From Mytilus edulis (lineage: Eukaryota > Mollusca > Bivalvia > Mytilida > Mytilidae), in the NCBI RefSeq assembly GCF_963676685.1, contig NC_092356.1, positions 20,013,750 to 20,077,749 of the forward strand: a DNA stretch of 64,000 nt, written 5' to 3'. Below, piece after piece: positions 1-13,115 of the stretch; the stretch's first letter is position 1; each line of letters begins with the position of its first letter. Both the position numbers and the translations under genes were made by a program. Below the pieces are notes generated by a model, which saw only the letters and a program-made list of their open reading frames with translations, was not told where the DNA came from and did no database searches.

Positions 1-1044
1 CCCGGCAAAATATAATAAAACAGCAATCTTATCTTGCGTAAACATGGTAATCGCAAATCTAGACAGCAACAAAGCAAAATAATTTCACCAAAATAGATAT
101 CTATAAAGTACTTTCTTCAAATGCCACAATTTGAGTATGATAAATTTAATCAATAATATGAGATTGTTGTATAGTGTAAAGATGGTAAAAATCATATATA
201 AGTCTTTAAAAAACAGCTTAGCGAGACTTGCTCATGAGTACTCTCAGTTGTAACACTGAAAAATTAGATACTGCTGTTAGCTTTAATCTTATACGTATTA
301 TATAGTCAATCTAGGTTAATTGTTAATAGGAAATTGGTGAACAGAAAATGATATATGAACAAATAGGAGTAATTGATTGTTGAAGGCCGTACGGTTTTCT
401 ATATAGCACAATACAAATATGTTACATTGACAAATCAAAACAGTTTTAAACTGTTTGTTTGTGTGTTTTGTCTGCTTATCTCTTATCAAATTTTAGATAC
501 CATATCTCTCCCTAATTTAGCGTATTAGCTATTATATTTAAAACAGCAATAATACGTGATCTGTGTAGGACAGTAAAGGTGAGAGATATAAAGGGTAGTT
601 AAAGACGTTTTTGTGTAATGTAAACCATGGAAATTAAAAGGAAAAAAACCATTGCGTGACTATACCTGAAATGTCGAGAAAAAATACTTTTACTAAAGTG
701 CTATATATTTAAATAACATAAAATGAATAAAAACTTGTGTTAAACGTTAGAAGTATAAATCACTATCATGTCATACTTTCATTCGAATACTTGATGAATG
801 CTTTTCTTGGCTAAGTAGTTCTTGAAAAACTGGTCATTATCGTGATATATAGACTCATCACAGGACAGTGGGTTGACTAAGACAGCGATAATTACTGAGC
901 CTTTCATTTATAAATTTCGAAAATGCTATCACTACACAAACTGTCTGGTATTTAAATGGAAATGTGTGAATTTGAACAAATGTTCCATATATTAAGATTA
1001 TACCTATTATCAGCAAACGAACTAAATATACCAACTTGTACAAT
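1..1044. other. Upstream region, no gene seen
   Basis: AT-rich DNA upstream of the first TMED6-like gene. I see no open frame with family resemblance, no RNA gene and no clear TATA box at a useful distance from the ATG at 1045. The promoter and any untranslated first exon are not located. Confidence 0.5.
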
Positions 1045-1260
1045 ATGGCGTCTTTATCGTCAATCCTTTCAAAACACTTGATATTAATGATATTTAATTG
1101 TTTAAATGCTGAACAAGTTTTAGACAAACAAAACGAAGATTTTGATTTTGATGGATTACCAGGAGTGACGTATGAATTTAAAATAGAAGTTTATTCTGGA
1201 CGGGAACAGTGTTTTTACCAAAAAATAGCTAACGAAGCTACTCTTCATTTATCTTTTGAG
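1045..1260 (+). CDS. TMED6-like copy 1, exon 1
   Basis: Encodes the signal peptide and the first half of the GOLD domain (72 codons, phase 0). The open frame runs on for 18 bases past the donor GAG|GTAACA. The inverted copy has its donor at the same codon, which supports ending the exon here. Confidence 0.88.
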
Positions 1261-4200
1261 GTAACACACAACAGGTAACCTTTCTTATATTCATAATTTT
1301 GGAATCTTAACAAGCGCATCGAAATATGCGCATTTGTTTGATTTTTCTATTATGTGAAGGCTTGTGCTTGTCGCTATATATTCTCTAAGTCTAGTTAATA
1401 TTAGTTTAATTTGAATTTTTCTAGATGAGGATCGATTCAGTTCTCCTATGAACTCTTCGTAGAACATGTAGAAAACTAATTTAACTTGAATATCCTAGAA
1501 CATCTATGTTAGACTAATGCTACCACATAAAATATAATAAACGATGATAGATTAGTATGAGTAGCACCATATGAAGCCGCACTTCGACTTTAGAATTTCC
1601 AAAATGGCCGTCGTTACCATGGAAAATGCAAAAATGTGAACAAAAATTTAAATGCTTCAAACTGAATGAAACTTTACAAAAAATTTTAATGTTTACCGGC
1701 AAATATTGAAATGTTATTTAGTTTTGGAATTTTCAAAATTGCTGCCGTAATCATGGATAACGCAAAACAATGATTTGGGGTCCATTTTTGCGATTTTTTT
1801 TTGTTGGCATCCTAACACAGGTATGACTGGTTTAACTTATTTTGGTATCAATAGCCCATAATTTCGAGGGAAAATATTTTTTGGTTATGTTTAAGGCTTA
1901 ACGTAGCAACATATTTCCCTACGTACCGCGATCAGCTTATTATGTAACCATTCCACTTATAAACCGTGTGTGTGAAGCGATCACTACATTGACCTTCACC
2001 AGGAATGATACGCTATATAATTGAAAGCCAGGCATGTATATAACTAAAGTTTAAAGCAAAATTGCCGAAATGGAACTATCTTGTCAAATTTATAATTAAG
2101 TAAAAGTAAAATTCTTAATCTTCCTATTCGTGTAATAGTCCATAGATAAATTTTCGGATTGCATTTGATTGACTTGTGTGTTTGTAAACGTCCAGTAGCA
2201 ACTATTTAATTCAACCCCAGGATTATCTTATTATTGAATAGGTTAACCTTCTTTTTATGGTGTTATTTTGCCTTCTAAACTTTTCAACTTGAAGAGGTTT
2301 TGCTCAAAAGAGGGACGAAAGATACCAAAGGGACAGTCAAACTCATAAATCGAAAATAAACTGACAACGCCATGGATAAAAATGAAAAAGACAAACAGAC
2401 AAACAAATAACACATGACACAACATATAAAACTAAAGAATAAGCAACACGAACTCCACCAAAAACTAGGGGTGATCTCAGGTGTTCCGGAAGGGTAAGCA
2501 GATCTTGCTCCACATGTGGCACCCGTCGTGTTACTTATGTGATAACAAATCCGGTAAATAGTCTTATTCGATATGTTACATTCATGAAAGGGAAGGGGAT
2601 TGTAGTTACGACATAAGGAACATATCCGATATCATTTGAGAAACGGTTATTTTATAACGGTCAACCAACTCGTGATGGCGTCCGTAAAATTTACGAAGGG
2701 ATGATTTCAACTTCACTATTTGGAAATCTTGGTTAAATAGTTTCCTTGTAAGCAGCAACCCTCTATCAAGAAAATCATGATAGGAAATGCGAGCACAGGT
2801 ATATCGTATCAATTAGGAGATATATTACCCGTATGCACGTGCTGCTGGAATGTTGCTACTTAGAAACGGAAAGTTCACAATTGGAAAGCTGAAATCGTCT
2901 CTTTTGTCGTAATATTTTGTTTCTCTAACCGACCTTCATTGTCAATTTCTAGATGTAAGTCAAGATATGAGGCCGACTTAACTGTATAAATTACCAATGT
3001 ATACGTAGTGGAAGATATTAGCAAGCAAAATCAAGGGAATTGTGCAAATCATGATACAAGCATGAAAATTAGCACGAAGCATCATTATTATATACCTTTT
3101 AAGAAAAAAACTGCTGGCTTTAAGAAAATTTCATTTTATCAAAATGGCCACCACCTTTTCTAAAATGACCTTTTTTCCAGATTGAAATGCTTATTTTTCT
3201 GGAAAACGTTTTCTTGAACCTTCTTTTAGTAAAAAATATTATCAAATGGGATGGATACCTTCTTTACATGTGACGTATATACTAGAAATGAATATTTGAC
3301 ATGTTCTGGGTTTGCACATGCGTGAACATCTTACAAAATTCACAGACAAACATTTGCTCTATTTATTACATGCTTAGCGCTTTGAAATTTTTAATGATGT
3401 CATGAATTTAACAATTTCGCGCATTCGCTACTTATTCATAAATAAAGAACGAATTACATGCACTACAAGGACACAATGATGGAAATCGTACTTCATCTAA
3501 CAGATAAGGATTTGAATTCTTTAAACATATCTTGGTCGTCATTCATTCCTCTAAGCATCTAGGCTCTCCTGTTCGAGTATACAGTGTTACTTCTTTGATG
3601 CCACTGTTTAAAAACACGCTCATTCAGTTGCAATGATCTAGCATTTCATGGATAAGGGGAAAAGGGTGGTTATCTTTTTAAATGTCAGGCATTCATCAAT
3701 TATAGCTGCAACCCCTTTAGTATTGGCTAAGACATTTCAGTTGGAATGGCTAGATTTGTACGGAGAACATACGTTTATTTCTATGTTTGGTGTATTATAC
3801 ATTGAACTGGCTTGTTTTAAAACTCTGAGTGGTATATTGCGTGATAGTGGATGGAAATGTGCCCTCACTGAAGCCGATATTGGAACACCTAGAATGACAG
3901 ATGCTTTTCATATATGGTCAAATGTAATTAGAAATAGACACTCGCATCAGATAACTGTATGTGGTTTGCTTGAATTGATAATGCCAGCCGTTATGAAAGC
4001 GTTAACACAGAAAATATAGTTCATGATTGTGTGACGTTCAAGAATGTAATTAACGGGTGTTAGGAAAGAGAGTCATATCGACCACAGTTTAATATCTGGC
4101 GTTCAATTATGAATTAAGAACTTCATGTGCCTTCGGTAGCTCGCTCATTTCACAAGTCATATATCGTACTTTACCAACAATCCATATCAAGCATGATACC

Positions 4201-7200
4201 AATCTTGGTCTTGGTCGTGTCAATTATGCTCGATGGTTACCGATCCATCTCCAAGATATGGCTTCCCTTCATGAACATCACCCACAGGTGGCAATGAAAA
4301 TCGAAATGGTAAAAAACCGTAATTTGTACTGTACGTAAGACCAGCAAGTTTATTTTTATTACAACTGATCAGGCACAAACAGAATAATGAGTCGTGAACA
4401 GCGATGTTGGTACCATACGTTTAATCGTAGATCCCTTCGAGACGATATATGGTAGCTGGACCAGAAGTTAGTAGACTGGTAGATGAAATTGAAAGATTTA
4501 TTGGTTTGAGTAATTCTACAACATATGAATGACGTCATGAAGACTCTACGAAAACACAAACGCATTCCTGCGAAAAACTTTAAAGGTTTTCTACAGTGAT
4601 GAACGAGTTTGGAAATCCATTTCTAGAAGAGTCGTCAGATTTTCACAAAATTGACTCTTTTAACGAAATTGATGATTCAGAAGTAGGTAAGATATATATA
4701 TTAACTCCAAGATATTGGGTTCAAACAGTACGATCTTTTGAAGCAAATACGAAACGAAGGAGAATATGTTTTTTTTAACCAGATGATAAAGAACATTTCC
4801 ATATAAAAGCCATAAAATGAAACTGGAAACTTCTTTGTCAATAAACAAAGCTAGAGAACCAGAAAACTGATTGCGATCTCTTTTGTAGACTTTTCATTTC
4901 TTCTTTAGCCATAAAAACCAAACTGTTTCTCTATCCGTCTTTGTGACAGGATGTGGTACTAAATCTCAGCAAATGGGTATACTTGAAACATTCTGCGATT
5001 TGCAATAAACTTATCTGACGCATTTATCGTTGGTGGGGCAGCGATGGTTACTTTATTGCCACCAATTAATGCAAATATATTTGATGAATATGCGAATGAT
5101 ATCTTTAGAGACTAATGAAAATGCTAATGCTACTCAAGGTGAAAATAATCTTTGCAATTGCAATACGGATACTTCCCAGCTATACCCTTGTAACCACGAA
5201 AAAGCAAATACACGAATGATTGTCCAGGATAAGCATGCTGCTGAAATTGGTGGTAAAAAGTAATTTTAAGTAGTACTGACATAGAACGTAGTAGTATTAG
5301 GAATTGCAGTACTCGTAAATTTATGTGTGGACAAATTGTGGATAGGTTTTTGAAGGAATAAAGACTTTCGATGGCTTCCTGTTCATGTCATATCAAATGC
5401 GTTTGGTCCTCGTGTAGCAGTTTTTTCCTTTCGTCCATGCATTTAGTGGGTGTGACACTGTGTCGGCATTTCATCGGAAAGTGATGTAACACGTTTTTGC
5501 CCGATTTTATATGAAGACACAGACATGGACATCATACAAGTATGTGTTTGCATCATATACGGAAACATCACCGTTTGCTGTTAAGAAAGCACGATTAAAA
5601 TCGTTTTCAATACGATACTATTGAGCTTACCACAAAATCATTATCATTACCTGTGGTAGGCGGAATAGCATCATAAGGCCGCTGCTTCCTTGCAAATGAG
5701 TTTAATCTTCCGGAGCACACCACAAGAGAAGCATATCAAGGTGGACATGTTTGGGCTCGTCCTGATTTATGCGTTCGTGTACGAAGTAATGAGCACAGGA
5801 GTTGGATTGAAGAAAAAAAACAATGACAACTGGAAACCATAAATGGAATTCTTTGTGTGTGAATTTATAACTGTCAGATAATTATAAGATAAACAACCTG
5901 TCTTTCTTAACAAACTATATATGCATTTTAACTTAATAAAGTCAGTGATATCTCTTGTTAAGTTAATAGAAATGATTAAATTGACATTTTCCACGTTTTT
6001 CCGCCAATTGGGGACCGGAAGTGACTTTTTTCTCATGTAGGTATTGTTTTTTCGTACTTAAGGAACAGTAATTTAACCTTTATCAAAAGTTACATTGGAT
6101 TATATCTATTACACAGCTTTCAAAAGATTTACGAAATGTAACCAATTGGATATGACGCCATTTGCAAAATGAGTGGTGGCCATCTTGAAAAAATTATTTT
6201 TTTTATGGCCAGCAGCTGAATTTATTTAATTATCATTTAGGCTACCCATATATCAAATTTCATACTTGTATCACGATTTGCACAATAAGTCGATAATATC
6301 TCCCACTTACTCAGATAACTCTAGATTGAAACATTCGCCAAATCCGAACTCAATATATTGACCAAGAGTCGACTACCTGGTAACTGCTGCTTGACCGATT
6401 AAATAACAGAAATTACCGATGCTACTATAACCTTCTTTATAGACCTTGGTGTCGATTTATCTTGGTTCCGAATTGTCTTGCTACCTGGACGAACACTTGC
6501 ATTTTACAGCGAGTTTGTTCGAGATAATTTCACCTTTGCTGAAGCGATCCAGGGCAAATATATATTTATCAAAATATTCTGTTTTACAAATTTTCTCGTC
6601 CTTCTGTTTTATTCCAGGTTTTACGTGGTTCTGATAAATTGGTTGATGTAGTTATATGGGATCCTAACAATAACCAAGTAGATGCGAAACATTCGGTAGC
6701 CAGTGGTTATTTTGAGAACAAAATTACATTTGAAGGTATATGTTTATGATATGATTTATAAACGTAAGCTGGTTAAAAAGATACAATAAATCAGTCGTTT
6801 AAATTCAAAATTAAGTAATTAATTGCAACTAAATATGTTGCTATTTGAGTTATAATTGTTTGACCCGATAAGTTTGGGAATGTGATATTTCCTCTGGTAT
6901 ATATTCATTTGAAGTAACTTTTCAAACAAAACGGGATATTAGACTCCAGTTTATGATTACTTATTACGACATTCCTACGCAATCGAAGCAAGTAGCAGGT
7001 GCATTGTAAGCTATGTTTGTCTAATTTAGCCAAAAACATAATATTTAATTTATCTGTTTGTGTAGCTTAATATAATCGAAGACATTTGTATTTTCTGATA
7101 CAAAAATCAGGATTATTTTACATTTATGAAAATTAATAATAAAATGTACATTTTTTTAAATAACCTACGACTGACAAAGATACTTGTAGATCGTTATATT

Positions 7201-8487
7201 TAAATTTCATGTGTTGGAGTTTTATTTTGAATACATACCTCACACTTTTGCATTTTAAAAAGAAGACAGAAAAAACAAAAACAGAAGAGTAATATACCGA
7301 TTAAAGGTCGACTAAAATTTCAAAATCAATTGATAAAATTTAATTTTTACCTTTATTTTATTTCAATTTGGTAAAGATCTTATTACTCATCCTCCTTTGA
7401 GCAGCAAATTTGAAGAGTCATACAATTGTTATATATACATCTATGGTAATTAAATTTGGCTATACTTCATCGCATTACATTATAATAACACACAGTAGCG
7501 GTTGCAAAATATCAATATATGAAGGTGCAAGACAAACTGGAAATAGAAATTTCCTGAAAATGAACTTTTTCTATTTTATATATTGCAGGAATATATACGA
7601 TATGTATAGATAATTTTGTTAGCAGAAATATGTATGGTTCCAAGTTGATTTATGTTTACATGATGACGTATATAATGAGCGACTGGTACCAGTATCAAAA
7701 AGAAATCGAAAGTGTCAGTTCAACTGTAACTAATTTCACTGTAAGAAATATATTTATCACTTTTTTTTATTTTCTTTACACGATAAAACGCCACTGAAAA
7801 TATTCCTTGTGCATACTTATATTCTTTGTGTAATACTTTTGTTTTAATTATGCAAAGATGTATATGTATCTCTGTATGTAAAGTCCTACAGCCGTCTGAA
7901 TACTATACTTTGTTTGATGTAAACATAACAAAGAACTGTATGTCTTTATGCATACAATATGCCATATATGGACGTATAAAGAGTGATATCATTCTTAATT
8001 TAGCACAAAGTACTACACAAACTTCAAAATAATTTTCCATTTTCAACACTTAAAAGGCATACAGATGATTGAAAAATTACTGTTCTCTACTTTATGTGCT
8101 ATTTTCACATTTCCTGAGCATTGTGGGAAAAATATTTCTCATCACTAGTTAAAACTGTCTCGAGTGGAGAAATATCTAAATACACTTGTCGAAGTTATGG
8201 AATCTAATATTTCTAACATCTGCACTACATCGTTCTTTCATTTTACTCCTTTATTTCAGAGGACAGTCACATCCGTTCAGAATTCGATTGAAGCAGTCAA
8301 ACAGCATCAAGCCCATATAAGAATGAATGTAGTTAAAGATAACTATTTCATCCGCGGAAAAAACGACTACATTAGTTGGTGGTCAATTTTTCAAATTCTT
8401 ATTATCGTTTGCACTTCCTGTTTCCAGGTATTTTGCGTAAGAAGACTTTTCAGAATTCCACATGTTTCAGGAAAACCTAGTTCGTAA
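1045..8487 (+). CDS. TMED6-like p24 cargo receptor, copy 1 (4 exons)
   Basis: p24/TMED proteins are single-pass type I membrane proteins that cycle between ER and Golgi in COPI/COPII vesicles and act in cargo selection. The model joins 1045-1260, 6618-6735, 7589-7740 and 8260-8487, with GT-AG introns and matching phases, giving 237 residues. Seen: a hydrophobic signal peptide (about residues 1-22), a GOLD domain with the cysteine pair in REQCFYQ and IYTICIDN, a coiled-coil-like stretch (about 145-190), then a transmembrane helix after the motif SWWSIFQ and a short basic tail with RRLFRIP. The WW motif before the membrane helix and the RLF-x-x-P tail resemble TMED6 more than other gamma-class p24 proteins. 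The ATG at 1045 is preferred because the upstream in-frame codon is TTG. A second copy lies inverted at 26379-31425. Confidence is high for the family and moderate for the TMED6 assignment. Confidence 0.9.
2305..2690 (+). repeat. Interspersed repeat family A
   Basis: About 385 bp with the recognisable blocks AGGGACAGTCAAACTCAT, ACTGACAACGCCATGG and ACCAAAAACTAGGGGTGAT. The same blocks recur near 10145, 23880 and, more weakly, 16575 and 42570. It has no coding capacity. It lies in intron 1 of the first TMED6-like gene. Class (SINE or MITE) not determined. Confidence 0.75.
3525..5845 (+). pseudogene. Decayed copy of a dispersed multi-copy gene
   Basis: Broken open frames in all three + frames, read in order, follow a protein family that I recognise from mollusc, cnidarian and fish genomes but for which I know no settled name. 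Landmarks in order are ISWSSF (about 3530), a block ending in GILRDSGW then DIGTPRMTDAFHIWSN (3765-3935), RVNYARWLPIHLQDM (about 4220), GGPEVSRL-like residues (about 4455), GNPFLEESSDF (4611-4640), PCNHEKANTRM (about 5187), and a GCDTVSAF-like remnant in another frame (about 5450). A GGHVW remnant lies near 5745. Several stops and frameshifts separate these blocks, so no full protein can be made. It sits in intron 1 of the TMED6-like gene. The family is usually dispersed in many copies; whether it is mobile is inference. Confidence 0.65.
6618..6735 (+). CDS. TMED6-like copy 1, exon 2
   Basis: Begins at VLRGSDKLVDVVIWDP after the acceptor TTTATTCCAG. It encodes the middle of the GOLD domain and ends in phase 1 at GAAG|GTATAT. 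The 118 bp length equals that of exon 2 in the inverted copy. Confidence 0.88.
7589..7740 (+). CDS. TMED6-like copy 1, exon 3
   Basis: Starts after TATATTGCAG and completes a glycine codon. It encodes IYTICIDNFVSR, with the second GOLD cysteine, and the start of the coiled coil ending at VTNFT. Donor ACT|GTAAGA. The 152 bp length is shared with the inverted copy. Confidence 0.88.
8076..8225 (+). repeat. Foldback-type repeat beside exon 4
   Basis: Segments with TATTTTCACATTTCCTGAGC and GAGTGGAGAAATATCTAAAT reappear near 58310-58640. There the two segments are in the opposite relative arrangement and one is inverted. It is non-coding and ends about 35 bp before the exon 4 acceptor. Confidence 0.5.
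8260..8487 (+). CDS. TMED6-like copy 1, exon 4
   Basis: Starts RTVTSVQNSIEAV after TTTATTTCAG. It contains the rest of the coiled coil, the transmembrane helix and the cytosolic tail, and ends at TAA. The tail has aromatic and paired Arg residues but no classical C-terminal KKXX. Confidence 0.9.
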   Translation, partial: RTVTSVQNSIEAVKQHQAHIRMNVVKDNYFIRGKNDYISWWSIFQILIIVCTSCFQVFCVRRLFRIPHVSGKPSS

Positions 8488-8568
8488 AACAAAAGAACAA
8501 GGTTTATCTGTTAGAAGGTTTTTTTAACACAATATTTTAAATGAGTGTGTAATTACAACCGATAATGA

Positions 8569-8574
8569 AATAAA
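8569..8574 (+). promoter_or_regulatory. Polyadenylation signal, TMED6-like copy 1
   Basis: AATAAA lies 82 bp after the stop codon, a usual 3' UTR length. Another AATAAA occurs about 110 bp further on. Confidence 0.6.
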
Positions 8575-11216
8575 GAGGATAAACAATATGAAATTTCAAG
8601 AATTGGAGTGATACCAACGTTCGCAAAACGACTAAATATTAACGTATGGAGGACACTGAAAACTGGTACCGTTGTTGATTTTTTGTAATAAATGGATTAA
8701 AAACAATTTGCATTTACCTTTTATTAATATAAACTAACAAACTTACCGAACTCCGAGGAAATTCAAATTGGAAAGCCTTATAAAATGGCAAAATCAAAAA
8801 CTTAAACATCTCAAACAAATGGAAAACAACTGTTATATGCCTGACGTGGTACATGAATTTTCTTATGTAGAAAACGGTGGATTTAATACATCCTGCAAAT
8901 ATTTCTCGGCTCATTGACGTGTTTCATGAACACTTTTTAATGTACAAATATATATCGCTAGACAAGAAGTGTTTAACTAATATGCTATTTTCTTACTCTA
9001 ATTTGTGAAATAAAAGTGATTCCATTGTAAATTTTACGAGTGCAATATTGAGTTGCTTGACAGTACGGAATATATGTTTCACGAATGACGATTGATACGC
9101 TCCCATCGTTGTAACCACAATCCTGACCTCGATCTGCTTACCATATAGGAGCACATGAGATGATCCCTGATTGTAGGTAGGGTTCGTGTTGCTCAATCTT
9201 TAGTTTCCTTTGGTGGTCATAGAAGCTATTGTACATGTATTTGAAAGGTGGTAATAGAAAGAACTGAAGTGTTCCGAATAACATCCGGTGTTCCGAAAGA
9301 CTACATCTATCGTCCAATATTGTAACTGTCGCCTCTCTTTTTTCATTAACTCAAGGGATATTGGTATTCACCTCATGTATAAGGTGTTATTTCTTTTTAT
9401 AAATAAACCAGTTCAAAGTTCATACTCCATTTCAATCTTCGAAATTCTAGACAAGAAAGGACTTACATTTGTACGTATGTACCGTACTTCAACAAAATAA
9501 AACTCTTTAATTTGAAAAGCCAACAGACAAAAAACAACAACGCGGAACTGATTCAAAATTAACGTCAGGATGCGACAGAGGAAGGATTCCAAAAAAATGA
9601 CAATAAAAGTAATAAATAGTGCTAAAGATCCGTTTGACTGGAAATGAAGAGTGGGACATGTTGGCAACCATTGAACAATCAGCACATGTTGAATAGCGGA
9701 AAAGTTGTCGCAACGGTTATTTGACATGCAAGGAGTGCAGTTTTCCAGACTCGAGGCTTTCGATAACATTTTCCCATTAATTTATCATTTTACCAGTTTA
9801 AAGTACAAAAAAGAGTATTTCATAAAAAGTCTCTTGGCGACATGATGGCTGAGCTTACACCTTCCGAATACGTATTTTGGGATAGATTCGTTTTTTATTA
9901 TATTTTTTTATTGTTTTAATGTCTGGTGTGAACTGGTTAGAACAGGTTTTGTTTAGATTTTCTTGTAAATCAACTGTTTTCCTGAATTGAGTATTATTTA
10001 AAGTGTCTTGAAATATACACCATATCTCCGCACCACTCCTTTTCCAATAATAAAGAACAAAAATAATGACTTCGAAGTGTCTAAAAGAATACAGCAATGA
10101 TATTTATGATTGAAAAGAAATCATTAAATTATATTTTTTTACAAAAGACGGACGAAAGATACCAAAGGGACAGTCAAACTCATATATCTTAAATAAACTG
10201 ACAACGTCATGGCTTAAAATGAAAAAGACAAACAGACAAACAATAGTACACATGACACAACATAGAACACTAAAGAATAAACAACACGAACCCCACCAAA
10301 AACTAGGGGTGATATTAGGTGCTACGGAAGGGTAAGCAGATCCTGCTCCACATGTGGCACTCGTCGTGTTCCTAATTCGGTAGGTCATATTCATAAAAGG
10401 GAAGGGGATTGTAGTTACGACTTAAGGAACATATCCGATATCATTTGTGAAACGGTTAATCCATAACGGTCAACCAACTCGTGATGGCGTCCGTAAATGA
10501 ACTTTACAAATGAACTTTATTGAATTATAACAAAATATCGAAAAGGCAACTCCTAAATCTTCATCTTAGATAATTGTACTTTTACAATAATAAAAAAAAA
10601 AGAAACAATTTGTTGACTTCGAATTTTGAATGTCTAAAAAATACAGTAATGGATATTTATGATTACAATTAATCAATTCATTACAGTCTTCACAAATGAT
10701 TTGTGTTTCTTCCGATTGTTACAATATATCAAAACGACAACTTATAACTTTGGAAACCTGAGATAACTGTAAATCGTGTTGCTTTTAAAGCTTTCAATCA
10801 TACCTTCAATGAAATACGATTATTTATGTTTAGAAAAACAGAGCACCAATCCTTATTACATCTACTTTGTCTCTTATGCGTTTATGAATTTTGAATTTGT
10901 AACCACATCGTTTTACAATATTCTTAATTTATGATGTGCCATCAAATACTTTATATTTAACTTCATAATCTTTTTAGAAGGGATTGATTGCTTGATCAGT
11001 GGTAAACGTTGCAATCATATTAAGAATACATACAGATTAACAATAGATACAAAAATTAGGTTCTGCAAAATTATCGACCTAGATGACGGGTGGGAAATTA
11101 TATTATACTACCTCTGAAGCGTAAGAGGTAAGGGTATGTATTAAATAAATTTCTAAGATGTAAGTGTCATCTATAGACACATCATAAAATTGTTGCAATT
11201 GTTTTATTTCTTGCAG
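8575..11216. other. Spacer with one family A repeat
   Basis: No convincing gene. The open frames at 8714-10097 show no family resemblance and no splice context that I could join. The only assigned element is the family A repeat at 10145-10490. Confidence 0.5.
10145..10490 (+). repeat. Interspersed repeat family A
   Basis: Near-identical in order and spelling to the copy at 2305-2690, including ACCAAAAACTAGGGGTGAT and the end block CGGTCAACCAACTCGTGATG. It is the second-best preserved copy. Confidence 0.75.
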
Positions 11217-11432
11217 AGTACATTGTTATTTCCGTCAACAGACAATGTATTTGTCGTTCCGGTTAAACTGCATACTGAACTCAATATCATAAATATCTTC
11301 ATTAACATCAAATCAGACAAAATATCTCTTACCGGTATTAAAACAAAAGTGTCTCGGAATTCGATTGAGAAGAAAAATATTTTGCCTCATAACACCCATT
11401 TATCTTTTCATATAAGACTTAATAGACCATAA
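11217..11432 (+). CDS. Possible terminal exon, function unknown
   Basis: A 72-codon frame (71 residues) opens directly after a good acceptor (pyrimidine-rich run, TTCTTGCAG) and closes at TAA. It reads STLLFPSTDNVFVVPVKLHT and onward, mixed hydrophobic and basic, with no signal or membrane segment. I recognise no family and found no upstream exon to join. It could be the last exon of a gene lost or unrecognised upstream, or a chance frame. Confidence 0.2.
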   Translation, partial: STLLFPSTDNVFVVPVKLHTELNIINIFINIKSDKISLTGIKTKVSRNSIEKKNILPHNTHLSFHIRLNRP

Positions 11433-12344
11433 CAGGTTGAAAACTGAACATTAAGTACTATCTTGAAATTCTTATATAATAATATGCCAAGTCATAAAAT
11501 AATACAATAATAGACCCAATAAAAACTCACAAGATTTTTTGACCAAATGCTATTGTTTGGCTATAAACCAGCCTTAATATATATGTTTTATTGATTTCCG
11601 TCTAAAGTATTGCAAACATTGGAAACTAATATTAAGTTATACCTGCATGCATGCTAAATGACTTTAAAAGGCTAAATACCATACTGTAGCAGTTTGATTG
11701 CAATAATTTGACACTTACATATTTTTTGACAAAACAAGTTTATGTTTAACTTTCATTATAACTAACAGCTATTACCAATTTCCATTGTGAGCGGTGTAAT
11801 TACTGCAATTAGAAATTCAGATCCTTTCCGGTAATAGGAATAATTAATTGCTTTCTATGTTAAATTCTGCAAATTCAATCATTCCTAACTATTTTGTCTA
11901 AAGTTTTTAATAGAATGAAGGTCATTCATGTCAAAACTAAACTTTAGTCTGGTATGACTTATCCATAACAAATCAACATGCATTCATTTGCATATTATTT
12001 GCAATATTTAGGTTCCCAGAAGCTTGGTAGTACAACACATTTGCTTCTGATCGAGTTAACAGAGCAAATATGCCCTCATTAATTTGACACATTGAAACAA
12101 AATGAAAACAAAACGTTATCAATTTGATGCATCCGAAGCGCTTTTCCTAGATTCACCTTCATCAGAAACCGAATATTTGAAAGCTAAGAATGTATAAGGA
12201 CCGAACACGTTGAAGAGCTCTAAATCAAATATAATCTTAACAAAATTGCAAATCCATCCAACTTTGCTTGAGGGAGTTGAAACCTTATATTCTATATAAT
12301 TTCAAAAATTATAAACGGTCAATTTTAAATAGTTTGTTAGAAGA

Positions 12345-12612
12345 ATGTGTCCATAGTACACGGATGCCCCACTCGCACTATAATTTTCCATGTTCAGTGG
12401 ACCGTGACATTGGGGTCAAAACTTTAATTTGGAATTTAAATTAGAACGATCATATCATAGGAAACATGTGTACTAAGTTTCAAGTGGATTGGACTTCAAC
12501 TTCATCAAAAATTACCTTGACCAAAAACTTTAACCTGAAGTCAGACGAACGAACGAACGGACGAACGAACGGAGGCACAGACCAGAAAACATAATGCCCC
12601 TCTACTATCGTA
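12345..12612 (-). repeat. Interspersed repeat family C (inverted copy)
   Basis: Read on the minus strand it begins with a short hairpin, ATGCCCC...GGGGCAT, near the CTACGATAGTAGAGGGGCAT block. It then runs through GTTAAAGTTTTTGGTCAAGG and ends with GTACTATGGACACA. The same order of blocks is found at 45870, 46950 and 51715 on the plus strand. Confidence 0.75.
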
Positions 12613-13115
12613 GGTCAGTGTCAGTAACGAATAACTAACTACTAAGCTGATGATACTCTCGAGTACTTATAGTCAACCAGCAGAAGTAACGACAAGGCTA
12701 CAGCTACATGTATACATAGGAACTATTTTGGTTAACATATGTGCTACTATCTTGTATGTTCTTTCTAACCGGGATGACTAAGTTCTTTACCCAAAAATGC
12801 CAGTAACGACCATGTTCTTTATTATTTTTTTCTCGTATACTAGTATATTATAAAATAAAATGAAAATAATGTCTTTATAATATCTCTATTTACATAGTAG
12901 AGGAAGGGTGGGTATTTTCAAAATACTTCTCTTTTTAATTATTTTACGTCTTCTCTCTTGCTACTCAAAGTTAAAAAGAACGTTGCCGTAAAATTTTCAC
13001 GTTAAAACTATACATCATAACAACTATATATAAAAAGACAAATAAAGCACTGCAACGGACGAGATTTAAACGTTTTACTAGAATAACCGAATTTATGTAT
13101 AATACATAAATTCCA

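Noticed and set aside
1261-1278. Continuation of TMED exon 1 through VTHNR
   Set aside because: Joining from the later donor-like site breaks the phase to exon 2. The GAG|GTAACA donor is supported by the other copy.
6885-7010. Frame reading GIYSFEVTFQTKRDIRLQF as a possible TMED exon 3
   Set aside because: No proper acceptor, no GOLD cysteine block. The true exon 3 with IYTICIDN and matching phase is at 7589-7740.
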